A DNA stretch of 64,000 nucleotides from NCBI GenBank assembly GCA_014155875.1, contig JACEFZ010018156.1:836061-900060 (forward strand), in the 5' to 3' direction. The notes beneath the pieces were generated by a model, which was not told where the DNA came from, did no database searches, and saw nothing but the letters and a program-made list of their open reading frames with translations. A program made the position numbers and the translations under genes. Shown here one piece after another: positions 13,201 through 22,103 of the stretch (its first letter is position 1; the number at the start of each line of letters is the position of its first letter). This DNA comes from Cepaea nemoralis. Its lineage: Eukaryota; Mollusca; Gastropoda; Stylommatophora; Helicidae.

Positions 13201-13861
13201 CGTAAGTAACGTGAAGTTGCACGAGAATTGGGTGTGGTTCTCTCCACGTCGGTAACTTACGGGGTATGTGAGCCTGCCGCTCAGAAAGCAATGACAAACT
13301 ACTGAGCGTAATCTTGCCAAGAAATCAACAATCAGCTTAAAGATGCTGATGTTGACAGCGATGTCCTGTAAAGAATATGCAAACATCTTGTTTTGCTTCC
13401 AGCATAGCGTTATTGCAAGACCAACTTATTTCTTATTTCACCCATCCCTCATCCAAAATGATATGTGTGACCAATTTCGTTTCAGATAAAGATTCTCAAA
13501 TTATCCTAACTTAATTTAGCTTTTAGAATTGATCACATTTGTACGTGTTTGTATTTCACTTTGCAATGGCCTTTCCTATCCAGCTGGATGAGTCAACTGA
13601 CTGATTGTTGTCCATTTCAGGGTGTATAAAAAGGCTGGTCTCCTCAAGAAGGCAAAGGAAAGTATCACCTATGTTGTAGCCAAGAAAGGCGCAGGAAAGA
13701 AAGTCCGGAGACCGGCAGGTGTCAAGGGTCACTTCAAGGTTGTAGATGGCCGTATGAAGAAAGATGTCAGAGCCCAAAAGAGAGCAGAAACCAGGGCCAA
13801 GGGAAACAAGAAAGGGGGATTTAAAGGCAAAACAGCTAAAAGAGGCAGAGTACGGAAATGA
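1151..13861 (+). CDS. FTSJ3: FTSJ3 / SPB1-like pre-rRNA methyltransferase, C-terminal 473 residues (8 exons)
   Basis: Family role: FTSJ3/Spb1 is a nucleolar 2'-O-methyltransferase and assembly factor for the 60S ribosomal subunit. Coding exons are 1151-1286, 4725-4957, 6330-6438, 7172-7602, 9405-9489, 10356-10448, 10686-10780 and 13621-13861; all junctions are GT-AG and the phases join without a break. In order, the protein shows a basic segment ([14 protein letters not shown]), a strongly acidic D/E/S-rich middle (exons 2 and 4), then the conserved Spb1 C-terminal domain: [60 protein letters not shown] and [12 protein letters not shown], ending in a Lys/Arg-rich tail. The N-terminal FtsJ methyltransferase domain is not here and must lie upstream of base 1. 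Introns hold a Mutator-like remnant, SINEs and two minisatellites. Identification rests on recalled similarity to human FTSJ3. Confidence 0.93.
1690..4100 (+). mobile_element. degenerate Mutator-like DNA transposon (approximate limits)
   Basis: About 2.4 kb within the intron between FTSJ3 exons 1 and 2. The core is a broken transposase reading frame (2078-3541). The outer limits are uncertain: AT-rich flanks extend on both sides and no convincing long terminal inverted repeat or 9-bp target duplication was identified by eye. A short match (TTAAGGC[G/A]ATG near 1404 and, inverted, near 4128) is too weak to call ends. Confidence 0.5.
2078..3541 (+). pseudogene. Mutator-like transposase, inactivated
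   Basis: The frame from 2078 encodes a Cys pair (CCPVCKKD, zinc-ribbon-like) and then SFDGT; an in-frame TGA at 2747-2749 replaces what family memory says is a Trp in the SFDGTW motif. The same frame continues with [48 protein letters not shown] and [15 protein letters not shown], then [20 protein letters not shown] and a stop at 3164-3166. After an apparent deletion the frame resumes near 3183 with [16 protein letters not shown] and shifts again near 3380. These are hallmarks of the Mutator-like transposase domain found in many invertebrate genomes (PF20700-type, from memory). One nonsense change, one frameshift and an internal deletion make it a dead copy. Confidence 0.75.
3600..4724. other. 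AT-rich intron sequence
   Basis: Remainder of the intron before FTSJ3 exon 2: A/T runs (an A run near 3784-3799), the tail of the Mutator-like region and a stretch without recognisable coding potential up to the acceptor 'ttaaaattgtag'. Confidence 0.45.
4725..4957 (+). CDS. FTSJ3: FTSJ3 coding exon 2
   Basis: Acceptor 'aaattgtag', donor GA|GTAAGT at 4958. Encodes [19 protein letters not shown] followed by a very acidic segment ([20 protein letters not shown]), typical of the low-complexity middle of FTSJ3. Ends in phase 2; read past the donor, the frame stops at once (TAA), supporting the splice call. Confidence 0.88.
5201..5344 (-). repeat. LINE-tail short element (copy a, old)
   Basis: Diverged - strand copy of the ~140-bp element described at 12773-12917: GAA tail (TTC run at 5201), the 'catccgga' hairpin arm, 'ttgtgcctgtttac', 'cttgcgccg' and 'gggcatttgttgacc'. 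Flanks 'ctttatacat' and 'ctttacacat' look like a degraded target duplication. Lies in an FTSJ3 intron. Confidence 0.75.
5600..5687 (+). repeat. LINE-tail short element (copy b, internally deleted)
   Basis: Starts with 'cccgggaaggtta', skips about 70 bp of the usual middle, and resumes at 'gctgtaaacaggcacaa' through the hairpin (gtccg...cggatg) to a short GAA-rich tail. Flanks 'aaacacagac' and 'aaacatagac' are a probable 10-bp target duplication with one change. Confidence 0.7.
5820..5930 (-). mobile_element. LINE 3'-end fragment (family B)
   Basis: The block 'catgtgccatgccg...cactcgatcacc...gtcgtgaatcagctc...ctgtctcgacca' is shared with the LINE C-terminal fragments at 39720-39950 and 43145-43330 in the same orientation, preceded by a (tcca)n tail. 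A 3' remnant only. Confidence 0.6.
5931..6329. other. intron sequence with (AT)n/(GT)n microsatellite
   Basis: Rest of the intron before FTSJ3 exon 3; holds an alternating AT then GT run at about 6219-6245. Nothing else recognised. Confidence 0.5.
6330..6438 (+). CDS. FTSJ3: FTSJ3 coding exon 3
   Basis: Acceptor 'atcttccag', donor 'aaaaag|gtactg'. Encodes [19 protein letters not shown] then SAWFKK; the 'NPL-VDL' and 'WF' pattern is characteristic of FTSJ3 after the acidic segment. Phase 2 in, phase 0 out. Confidence 0.87.
6439..7171. other. intron, nothing recognised
   Basis: AT-rich intron between FTSJ3 exons 3 and 4. No repeat family seen elsewhere in the window was recognised. Confidence 0.45.
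7172..7602 (+). CDS. FTSJ3: FTSJ3 coding exon 4
   Basis: Acceptor 'atattttgcag', donor AG|GTGGGT at 7603. The largest exon, encoding [19 protein letters not shown], a Lys/Glu segment, a long D/E/S run, then [27 protein letters not shown] and [14 protein letters not shown], the motif series before the conserved C-terminal domain. Ends in phase 2, joined by the G at 9405 to restore Arg. Confidence 0.9.
7786..8788. repeat. 42-bp minisatellite, about 24 copies
   Basis: Tandem array with unit 'catgctcctttacttgactt' plus 'aatacatccaacatggttcccc' and two main variants (ending ggttcccc or gttgcctc) interspersed. As the period is 14 codons, the - strand stays open for 331 codons (7777-8772; unit [13 protein letters not shown] followed by T or N). 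It lies in an FTSJ3 intron on the antisense strand; no splice or homology evidence supports it as a gene. A short duplicated block ('cagcacatcatgtcagt') precedes it at 7630 and 7736. Confidence 0.95.
9040..9270 (+). mobile_element. LINE ORF2 C-terminal remnant
   Basis: In shifting frames this encodes [25 protein letters not shown] and TRERGRQ-like peptides, recalling the 'GH..RR.GLE.L...GK.EGKR.RGRQR' end of invertebrate LINE reverse transcriptases. Degenerate; in the intron before FTSJ3 exon 5. Confidence 0.5.
9405..9489 (+). CDS. FTSJ3: FTSJ3 coding exon 5
   Basis: Acceptor 'ttgtttcag', donor 'acaaag|gttggt'. Encodes (R)[19 protein letters not shown] and MRIQRPVTK, the start of the conserved Spb1 C-terminal domain ('LP-WF---E--H'). 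Confidence 0.92.
9490..10355. other. intron, nothing recognised
   Basis: Intron between FTSJ3 exons 5 and 6; AT-rich, no similarity to other repeats in the window recognised. Confidence 0.45.
10356..10448 (+). CDS. FTSJ3: FTSJ3 coding exon 6
   Basis: Acceptor 'cattttcag', donor 'aagaag|gtatgt'; 31 whole codons. Encodes [20 protein letters not shown] followed by [11 protein letters not shown], the '[12 protein letters not shown]' signature of the FTSJ3/Spb1 C-terminal domain. Confidence 0.93.
10686..10780 (+). CDS. FTSJ3: FTSJ3 coding exon 7
   Basis: Acceptor 'gttttcag', donor CA|GTAAGT. Encodes [20 protein letters not shown] then [12 protein letters not shown], matching the conserved 'TVDISE-EK' motif. 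Ends in phase 2, completed by the G at 13621. Confidence 0.93.
10935..12480 (+). mobile_element. LINE 3'-end copy containing a 58-bp tandem expansion
   Basis: Flanks of the array at 11082-12295 are LINE C-terminal sequence. Upstream (10940-11080) reads in broken frames like 'E R A - K Q Q G ... YLGLQ'. Downstream (12296-12480: 'gagaaatcgtgctgg', 'gatggtgg', 'ccagaacacca-gg-ctgagat-tgtg-agagacatga') aligns with 18790-18970, the end of another LINE copy. A 20-bp sub-repeat ('tgatgaacgcctacgccagt') occurs at about 12416-12470. Lies in the last FTSJ3 intron. Confidence 0.7.
11082..12299. repeat. 58-bp minisatellite, 21 copies, LINE-derived
   Basis: The marker 'aaacatcattctgtggtcag' occurs at 11082 and every 58 bp to 12242, i.e. 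exactly 20 periods with no length change. Variants are point changes only (gagaggcc/gaaaggcc; ctgggaag/ctggaaag/ctgagaag). In one frame the unit reads [19 protein letters not shown], resembling the '-K-RQTSF-GH---R-GLE' segment of LINE ORF2 C-termini. 58 is not a multiple of three, so the frame rotates and the array cannot encode a continuous protein. Confidence 0.95.
12773..12917 (+). repeat. LINE-tail short element (copy c, with target duplication)
   Basis: Near full-length copy: 5' end CCGGGAAGGTTAACCC, body 'gcccgcagaagtcggatgtg', 'aacgcagctctgctgtaaac', then a perfect 9-bp hairpin (CATCCGGAG, A8 loop, CTCCGGATG; 12874-12899) and a (GAA)n tail. Flanked by the 12-bp direct repeat GATTGAACCCGC at 12761-12772 and 12918-12929. 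The same sequence forms the 3' end of the large I-type LINE (35395-35532 and 47212-47396). It is a retroposed unit in the last FTSJ3 intron. Confidence 0.9.
13146..13391 (+). repeat. SINE-A, full-length with 14-bp target duplication
   Basis: A 246-bp retroposon flanked by TTTGCTTCCAGCAT at 13132-13145 and 13392-13405. It starts with a tRNA-like head (A box TGGTCTAGAGG at 13157-13167; weak B-box-like GGTTCTCTCC near 13235) and continues into a body ('ctactgagcgtaatcttgcc', 'gttgacagcgatgtcctgta') found at five other sites in the window. It ends about 215 bp upstream of the last FTSJ3 exon. Confidence 0.88.
13621..13861 (+). CDS. FTSJ3: FTSJ3 terminal coding exon
   Basis: Acceptor 'tccatttcag'; the first G completes a Gln codon. 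Encodes [40 protein letters not shown] and [14 protein letters not shown], and ends in a Lys/Arg/Gly-rich tail before TGA at 13859-13861. This is the most conserved part of the Spb1 C-terminal domain, which in the family contacts the pre-60S particle. Confidence 0.95.
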
Positions 13862-14930
13862 ATGTGTTACCTTTGATAAATATGTTTGTAATGTTGATTT
13901 GTGTATTTCATAATATAGATATCTCCTTGTTAAGATCTTGGTAGCAAACTTTTGTGTATGCAGGATCAAATGGGAGATTGAAATCTAAATATTTTGGGCT
14001 GCTTGGGCGAAGTTTGTGCATTATTGCAAGACCTCTAACTTCTTGGGTAGTGAAATCTGTTTGTGGTAGTTGGAAATCGCCAAGGAGTCGGCTATAAAGA
14101 AGTCCTGGCAAAATTTATGGGGAAGAACCTGCCCCTGGCTTGACAGAGCTTGTTATTTTAGGAGGCATCTGGAGGAAATAGACCAGCCTGAGGTCGTGCT
14201 GAAATCTCTGGAGCATGACTTGATTTTCATGGCCTGAGAGTATACCATGTCCAGCTTACTCTATCTGGGTTGCCCGGTGAAAATGAGGGTGTTCAACTTA
14301 TGCTGTGGCACTCTTACATATCCCATGTGAAAATAAGAAAGAAAATGAAGACCCCTAAATCAAAGTGTCTCTGGCCACCTGAGGAAGCTGTGATACACTA
14401 GTGACAAGGGCACATTGCAAGTATTGTGGGTGCACCCAGTCACAGTGTTGATGCATCCTCCACTTCAATGGATAACAGAAGGTGAGACCCAGTAGCTTGT
14501 CAAAAACATTTCAGACTCTGAATCTGATGGAGACTGGACTGCTGCTGGAAAACATTCCAGCCTGATACTTATGCTTTTGCCATTTGAAAATTGTGTACAT
14601 ATGTTTGTTTCATTGAAAATTATTTTCATTAAAATTTGCGTCTTGTCAAATTAATCCCTTTATTGTTGGATTTTGTTGAGGACTGTTTTTATATTGTTGT
14701 CCTAAGTATACCCAACTTGCTCAGAAAAACAGAAGAAATAATTATTTCTAATCAATCATTATTCAAATCCCGGAACAACTAAATAATCAATTATTTCTAA
14801 GACAAGGTGTATACCCAAAAGCAACGTGAGTGAAACAAGTCCATGTATTTGGGAACTTTAATAACAACAAATGGAAGTTAGTGATGGAAGGCAGAATAGC
14901 CCAAGAATAAGCAACATTTCACAAGATAGT
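13862..14930. other. FTSJ3 3' flank / presumed 3' UTR
   Basis: About 1.1 kb of non-coding sequence after the FTSJ3 stop. An ATTAAA at 14628-14633 is a possible but distant poly(A) signal; no AATAAA was seen close to the stop. No recognisable repeats. Confidence 0.4.
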
Positions 14931-14931
14931 A

Positions 14932-15620
14932 TTAGTTAGTCTTTCCTCTTGAGCCTAAGTCGGCACATAGGGCAGACGTCATGGCTCTCCATGTCTGGCG
15001 GTTCGCTGCTACCTGTTGTAGATCTTGGATGTTCACTTGGCCGTTGAATGAGCCTTCTCTGATGATGGTTCTACGCAGGGTCTCTCTTGGTCTTCCCTGT
15101 TTTCTTTTCCCTACTGGTGACTGTGGGCTTGGTCTGTCTTGCACATTCTGAGTACATGGCCGATGTAGTTCCAACGACGTTTTCTTATAAAATTGGATAC
15201 ATCTTGCTTAGTCTCTTGTCTTATTTGCACATTAGTTTTGAAATCTGTCCACTAGATGTTTAAGATTCTTCTAAGACATTTGTTCTCAAAATTGTCTAAT
15301 TTTTTTATCTAAAGCTGCCGTTGATTTCCAACTCTCACATACATACATTAGCACTGGAATCACACAAGAATTGAAGATTTTAAGCTTCGTATGTTGGCTG
15401 AGTGACTTTGACTTCCAGATGTTTAACAGTTTATTGAAGGCACCAGATGCCAGTGAGATTCTAGATATTTCTGGTGTTGAGTCCCCTATAGATGTCATTT
15501 TGCTTCCTAGGTATGTGAAGCTGTTGACTTTTTCAAGAACTTGGTTGCTTAATTTGGTGTCATCTGAACTGTTGGTAAGAGACCAATTTGTCCTGAAACA
15601 TTTTGGAGATAGTATATTCT
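14932..15620 (-). mobile_element. LINE ORF2 C-terminal fragment (family C)
   Basis: The - strand encodes VNSFTYLGSKM, then FNKLLNIWKSKSLSQHTKLK, IFNSCVIPVLMYVCESW and, after frameshifts, RRWNYIGHVLRM and GKRKQGRPRETLRRTI, the classic 'YLG - IWKS--ls-hTKLrIFNS-V-pVLlYg-EsW - GH-LR - GrPr-TwrR' series of RTE/CR1-like LINE C-termini. Several frame breaks; RT core absent. Confidence 0.8.
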
Positions 15621-15649
15621 CTGCAATTTATCAACTGTGACAGTCAAGG

Positions 15650-16060
15650 TGAGAACAAGAGTTCTTAAGAGCTATATGAGCCCATCCTGATGTATGGACA
15701 ATTAGGCAAGGGAGGAATAGTGTGGAAGCTGTAGAGATGTGGTTTTATAGAAGAATAATAACACTGTGGATAGATATACAGAACACTGAAGGTATCTTGA
15801 AAGAAGTTAACTCTTAAAGAGAACTGGTTACTGGCATCAGAAGGAGATGGTATATATGCTTTGAGCACATTCAAAGCAGAAAGTTTTAGAATGTTATAGC
15901 AGGAAGGCTGGAGGACCAAGCGAGAATATGCTGGACAGTTTGACATGACGTAGAAGAACATCGGTATCAGAAATGACTGGCAGCACAAGAGACAGGGGGC
16001 TATGGGCAGGCATGATCACAAACGTCTCATGGCATGGACTACCCACTTTGGTCACTCATG
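15650..16060 (+). mobile_element. LINE C-terminal fragment
   Basis: Broken frames read VEMWFYRRIITLWIDIQNTE-like, WLLASEGDGIYALSTF and EGWRTKREYAGQFDMT, resembling the 'emWfyRRi...GH...GkR-rGRqr--w' region. Strongly decayed. Confidence 0.5.
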
Positions 16061-16399
16061 AAAACATCGTAGGAATGGGTTAAGATAATGTCTGCCTCAG
16101 CCCATGAAATAAGCTATTGTAAAGACTGCTGAAAGTAGCATATGTTAAGGTGTTATATGAAGTTTAAATGTGGACAAAGCTACACCATTTTACAATATTT
16201 AAAAGGCCTACTTATGATTGAATGATAGTTGAGGAGAAAATGTTAATGACAGATAAAACAACATAGCTAGAATGTGTGAATGTGGATTTAAGGGTAGGTC
16301 CAACGTGGAAGAATGTATGAGTGAAAAAATTTGTTACAACCAGGACGCTGCTGAAACTATCAGCATCTACACCTTATGACATTTGCTACAAGAGACAGC

Positions 16400-16960
16400 G
16401 CATATGGGATTGTCCAGTGTGCTGTGATGTCGATTCTTAAATCCATGAAATATTTAACTGATTGTTGTGTAACTTGCTGTGTAAACATCTTAATGGGGTG
16501 CATTTTTTCAAAATTACCATGCATCAAGAAAACAGGAACAATTGTCACATCAAAGAAAAAGCACCAAAATGTACTGTAACATTATAATATGAAAACGCTC
16601 AATCAAGTTAATAAATTTAAATACATAGGGGTAATCACAACATCAGAAGAAAGATGCATTACAGAGATTAATAGTGGAATAAGTCAAGCAAAAGCTGCAT
16701 TTCAGAAAGTGAAAGGTATCTTATGCAATAAGTCCGTACCATTTAATGTCAGAAAGAGTGCTGAAATTTTATATAAAACCTGTTTTGCTGTGTAGAGTGA
16801 AATAACACATTAAAAAATTTGAAGCAACAGAAATGTGGTTTCTGAGACGAATGTTGCAAATCCTTTGGACTGACATGGTCACTAGCAACGATCAAGTCTA
16901 GAAGAGACTAATGATAGTAGCACATTATATACACTTATAAGAATGAGATAAACATGGCTT
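16400..16960 (+). mobile_element. LINE fragment (family D, YLG region)
   Basis: 16589-16795 encodes NKFKYIGVITTSEERCITEI then NSGISQAKAAFQKVKGILC, the 'FkYLG--iT-dGrc--EI--RI--Ak-aF---k-ll' stretch just after the RT core; the - strand fragment at 62860-63110 is similar. Upstream, 'gtgctgtgatgtcgattctt' (16419-16438) matches the 3' end of the LINE at 40265-42165, so pieces of two elements adjoin here. Confidence 0.6.
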
Positions 16961-16966
16961 TTTTGT

Positions 16967-18778
16967 GTGTGTTATGTAATGAGAATAATCAATGTTATCT
17001 GTGACAAGATGGGAAATACCTTAACAGAGTCTAGACAAATTCTAGAAAGATGGCAGAAGTACTGCAGTGGAATGTATCATATGAGTGACAGTGAGGATAT
17101 GAATGAGATACATGAGCCAATGACAGCAGAGACAGAACCTGAACCCTCATTACCCCGGGAAGGTTAACCCGGTCAACAAATGCCCGCAGAAGTCGGATGT
17201 GTCGGCCTAACGGCGCAAGAACGCAGCTCTGCTGTAAACAGGCACAACGCAATCACATCCGAAAAAAAAACTCCGGATGAACGAAGAAGAAGAACCCTCA
17301 TTAGATGAAATTGTATGGGCAATAAAGAACCTGAAGAATGGTAAATCACCTGGATGTGATGAGATACCAGCTGAACTAATTAAAGCGGGAGGAGAAGAAA
17401 TACAAATCTATCACGCATTATGTAAAAAGATATGGAAATATGGTATATCTTCATTCCAGTACCAAAAAGGGGCAACCTGAATTATGCACCAACTATAGAA
17501 CTGTAGCCCTGATCTGTCATGCAAGTAAAATTCTACTAAAAATCATAATGGGAAGATTTCATAAGAAAATGGAAGAAGAAATTAATGTTCAAGCTGGATT
17601 TAGACAAGGAAGAGGGACAAGAGATCACATTCTCAACATACATTTAATAGTAGAGAAGTGCAGAAAATTTAAAGTAAACCTATTTTCATGTTTTGTGGAT
17701 TATTCAAAGGCATTTGACTGTACAACATCAGAAACTTTAGGAAATCATGAGGAATATGGGCTTTCCATCACATGTAATACAACTCTTAAGAATGCTCTAT
17801 CTAGACCAACAAGCAGCGGTTAGAATAGATGGTGAGACATCAGATAAGTTTGACATCAAGCAATGAGTCTGCCAGGGGTGTGTGCTGTCTACCTATTTGT
17901 TTAACCTGTACGCCGAAAATATAATGAAAAATGTAAGAGATGATATAAACAGGGAGCTGTATGATGCCCTAAATACCGGTGGTCATGACATACCAGAGAT
18001 TCGGTATGCTGATGATACAGTATTGCTTTCCACAACACAGAATGGTATAGAAAACCTAATAGCCTCAACCTAATTGAATAGTGAAAATCACAACTTACAT
18101 CTTAGCATAGCAGAAACAAAGATAATGCATACAGATAAAACTACTATGGAGAAAGAAATATATGTTAATGAGGAAAAATTGGTGGTGGTGGAAAATTTTG
18201 AATATCTTGGGTCATTGATTACCAACAACGGTGACACAATAAAAGAAATTAAACGACGACTATCAATTGCTCTTCAAAAACTGAAACAACTGAATAAATT
18301 ATGTAGTGGGACAGACAGAACTACAAAAATTAGATTTTTAAGAGCATGCATCTTTCCCATAGCAATATACGCCTGCGAGACCTGGACACTTACCAAACAA
18401 GTTGAACAGCGGATAGATGCCTTTGAATATAAATGTTATAGAGGAGTTCTAAGAATATCTTGGGTAAAGAAAAGAACAAATGCATCCATACTTCACGAGC
18501 TGAATATTGAAGAAGGTTGGCTATTAAAGATGATAAAACAAAGAAAATTGAAATATTTTGGTCACTTGAAACGTCACGAAAGTTTGGAGAGAACAGTAAT
18601 GGAGGGGTATATGCCTGGGAAGAGAGAAAGGGGAAGACCAAAGAGAAGGTGGGTCCAGGATGTTGCGGATGATCTCCAGATGGGTGTATCAGACGCGGGA
18701 CATCTTGCTTATGATCGAGAGGTTTTCCTGAAGGTTGTTATGGGAGTGAGGTTCTGCAAAGGACATGCTACTGAATAA
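16967..18778 (+). mobile_element. LINE ORF2 copy (family E), RT to C-terminus, interrupted
   Basis: Reading order: GNTLTESRQILERWQKYC (pre-RT), WAIKNLKNGKSPGCDEIPAE, NYRTVALICHASKILLKI, VQAGFRQGRGTRDHI, FVDYSKAFD, IRYADDTVLLS (catalytic YADD near 18006), FEYLGSLITNNGDTIKEI, CETWTLTKQVEQRIDAFEYK, YFGHLKRHES and RGRPKRRWVQDVADDLQMGV, with a stop at 18776-18778. No RNase H follows. Frameshifts and stops (e.g. after 17478, 17821 and 18071) make it non-functional. A LINE-tail short element is inserted at 17153-17291. A related copy lies at 57250-58836. Confidence 0.85.
17153..17291 (+). repeat. LINE-tail short element (copy d) inserted in a LINE
   Basis: A 139-bp insertion splitting the family E LINE between codons for EPEPSL and the duplicated EPSLDE. 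Perfect 12-bp direct repeats GAACCCTCATTA lie at 17141-17152 and 17292-17303. Begins CCCCGGGAAGG and ends with the CATCCG/CGGATG hairpin and a GAA tail. Confidence 0.93.
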
Positions 18779-19010
18779 ATGAATGAAAAGAGAGGCATTG
18801 GAAAACATTGTGATGACAAGAAAGATGTGTGAGAAGAGGAAGACTGAGAGAAATGATGCTGGATGGACTCAGATAGTGGCATGAAGAAATTTCGTCAGCA
18901 GAGTTGATCCAGAGCACCAGCGACTGAGATCTGTGAAGAGACATGAAGGCCTACACCAGTTGGCAGGGCACATGATGAACATGCATTCAGTGTTGCTGAC
19001 AAAAATAATC
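18779..19010 (+). mobile_element. LINE 3'-end fragment related to 12296-12480
   Basis: Follows the family E stop directly. Shares 'gagaaat-atgctgg-tgga', 'ccagagcaccagcgactgag' and 'agacatgaaggcctacacca' with the sequence after the 58-bp array. It includes 'ttggcagggcacatgatgaa', giving a RLHQLAGHMMNM-like peptide. Remnant. Confidence 0.6.
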
Positions 19011-19129
19011 CCTTCATCTCACCCAACATCTTGTTTAGAACGGATTGCACACTGTTTTCTAACTTTGCTCATTAACATATCTGCAGGCATGTTTATTTCT
19101 TGTCCTGATCTTTAAGCCCCTCAGTATAT

Positions 19130-19640
19130 CTGACATTTCTGTCTTATTGTTTCTTTTGTTTTCTTGAATTTTGTCTATAACTCCAATGTTGTAGTTTGTA
19201 TGAACTTCACTGTCTTTTTAAGTTCACTCAGAGGTCCATATAATTCTTCCACTGTTGTTTCTCCAGGCCAGAAGGTTTGCCAATTTATGTCATATTTTGG
19301 GCAGTCCTGGAGTATATGATCTGCTATCTATGGCACCAATCCACATGTGCACATGGCTGATTCGTCAATCTTAACTTTTGTATACATGCGTAATTTATTG
19401 TGTCCTGTTCTCGGGTGCAGAATAATCATTTGTTCTGGTCTGTCCATAAGGTGATAGTCGTCTTGAGTAGGTATTGGTGGCTTTCTGATAGATTTCATCA
19501 TTTTTTTATTTTGGTGGTATGTAACGGTACATCAGGCTGTTCTTCTTCTATTGCTCCTTCCTTAGCCAATCGATCAGCTCTCTCATTTCTGGGTACTCCA
19601 CAGTGGGATGATATCCTCTGTATGGTGACCTTACGCTGTA
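19130..19640 (-). mobile_element. I-type LINE RNase H / C-terminal fragment
   Basis: The - strand (best frame 19498-19640) encodes VTIQRISSHCGVPRNERADR then LAKEGAIEEEQ, the RNase H 'SHcGv-GNE-AD-LAKeGa' motif, followed toward 19180 by HPRTGHNKLR, CTCGLVPQIADHILQDCPKY and WPGETTVEELYG, a CCHC-like knuckle and C-terminus. The family differs from the three large copies but is related. Confidence 0.75.
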
Positions 19641-21238
19641 GCCCAGCAGATAAGGACCTTACACTCTCAAACATGAAAATAACTGACACAAAATGCATTA
19701 TTGTCGGAGACTTTAATAGCCGTTCAGAAAGATGGGGATACCCAGATACTGACAGAAGAGGAGATAGACTCAAATCCTCATCTACTCAACAAAGCAGACG
19801 ACACACCGAGCTTCTACTCCAGAAGATGGATTACCACTTCTACTCCAGACTTAGCTTTCTGCACAGGAGACATCCTCCACAAAATCGATCGTCATGTGCT
19901 TGATCAATTAGCAGGTAGTGACCACAGACCAATCAAGCTTGTAATGAATATGGAGTATGTTCCACAGGAGCAAAAGCCTTTGCCCCGTTGGAATTACAAA
20001 CGAGCAGATTGGGACAGATTTGCCACACTAACAGACAAATACTGTGAAAACATAAATACACGATATGGCAACATGAAGCAAATGGTGGAAAGTCTAAACA
20101 GAGCAATATTACAGGCGGCCACTGAGTCTATTCCAAGAGGAGCGAGGAAAAATTACAAACCGTACTGGACTGAAGAACTACAAATTTTGGAGGACAAAGT
20201 TGAAGATGCCAGGAAGACCGCAGAGAGAGAGAACAAACAACTGAAGCGAATATCTCTCTCAAAGCCATCTCAGCAAAATATAAAAGAACAGTAAATCAAA
20301 CAAGAGATTGTTGGAGGGAAAAAACAGAAAACCTGAACTTTGACAGGGATGGAAACAAACTATGGAAACTAGTGAAAGCCATGAACAATGAAGGACCTAG
20401 AAACAAACAAATAACAATTAAACAAGGAAATGCATTGCTTACAGGAAAAAAGGCTGCAAATGCACTCATGGAACACTATGCAAATGCAAACCACATTGAT
20501 ATTACAACCGATCAGAAGAAAGCAATCAAAGACAAACAGATACATCATAGAAATACAGAGACAGCAGCAGAATATATGATGGCAAATCTAACAATGGAAG
20601 AAATGGAACAGGCAATGAATACCCTAAAAAAGAAGAAATCACCAGGAAAGGATGGAATCAAATGAAATGCTAATAGGACTAGGCACCAAGGCAAAGAAGA
20701 AACTACTAGCAGTCCTAAATAACAGCTGAAAGAGAGGAATAGTCCCACAGGCATGGAAGGAAGCTATACTAATACCAGTCCCAAAGAAAGGAAAAGACCT
20801 GGAAGAACCAAATGGCTATCGACCTATCAGTCTACTTAGCTGTGTAGGAAAATTAATGGAACGCATTATCAATGGCAGGCTAACATGGCATCTGGAAGAA
20901 AACCAACTCTTAACACCACACCAAGCAGTATTCAGAAAGTACAGATCCACTGAAGATCAAATAACCTATATAGCTCAGGAAATAGAGGATGCCTTCCAAG
21001 AGAAAAAGCACACACTGGCAGTCTGGATAGATTTAGAAAAAGCATTTGATAAAGTATGGAAGGGAGGACTGAAAGTAAAACTGCTGTTGAGGCAAGGTGT
21101 CCCCCAAGGAGGAGTTCTTTCACCAACATTATTCCTAGCATATATAAATGACATCACAGAAAATGTTCCAGCCAGAGTACACACATCCTCCTTTGCAGAT
21201 GACCTAGCCATATGGACATCTGAAGAATATATTAGTAC

Positions 21239-22103
21239 ATTCATTGGCACCTTTCCGTCTTGACAGACGATAGTTTGGTACATTGTGCTTCAAAAAGGCT
21301 TAATAACTACGATCCATGGCGGTGGCTGGTAAGGCCAATTCTTGCTGCAAATGTTTGCCCACAGTAGGTGCATGTGAAAACATGGTCATTTCCACCATTT
21401 TACGTCTCTAACGCTCTGTGTGTGCTTTATCTGCAATCATTTTCTCCTTTGTCTTTATTCCATTTCTGATAGTTGCCCTCCATGCAACACGTTCAGCGGT
21501 GACTTGCTCCCAATGTGCATTATCAATGCCTGTATCAATCATGTCCCGTTTACACACATCTTTGTATCGTAGTAGAGGCCGACCCCGAGATCTCCTACCC
21601 GTCTGTAATTCACCAAAAAAGATGTCCTTTGGTATTCTACCATCATCCATCCTCCTAACGTTTCCTATCCATCTAAGTCTACGAAGACTGAGCATGGAAT
21701 ACACCGTCACACAACCTGATCTTTCCAATACTTCAGTATTTGTGATTTAGTCTTGCCACTTAATACCAAGTATTCTTCGCAGACACAGCATATGAAAGCT
21801 GTTTAAACGTTTCTCTTGGCGTGAGTAAGTTGTCCAGGTTTCACTGCCATAAAGAAGAGTACTAAGGACACAGGCTTGGTAGACAAGGACTTTTGTTTTG
21901 GCAATAAGCTTCCTGTTCTCCCAAGACTTTTTGCTAACATGTTCATTGTTGTTGCTGCCTTGCCAACCCTGATGTTGATTTCCTGATCGAGGGATAATTT
22001 GCTATTTACCTCTGATCCTAGATATGTAAAATGGTATACTATCTCCAGTTCGGCGTCGTCAATAAAGATTGATGGTACACCATGTGCACCTTGGTGACTA
22101 ACC
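21239..22103 (-). mobile_element. LINE (family F) inserted in LINE copy 1
   Basis: 865 bp flanked by the direct repeat ATATTAGTAC at 21229-21238 and 22104-22113; copy 2 shows the empty site. The - strand encodes ELEIVYHFTYLGSEVNSKLS, DQEINIRVGKAATTMNMLA, then LRRLRWIGNVRRMDDGRIPK and RRSRGRPLLRYKDVCKRDM, a typical LINE ORF2 C-terminus. Stops and frameshifts present; 5'-truncated at insertion. The 3' end lies near 21239. Confidence 0.9.

Noticed and set aside
13908..14111. - strand frame overlapping the FTSJ3 3' flank
   Set aside because: Short, antisense, with no similarity recognised.
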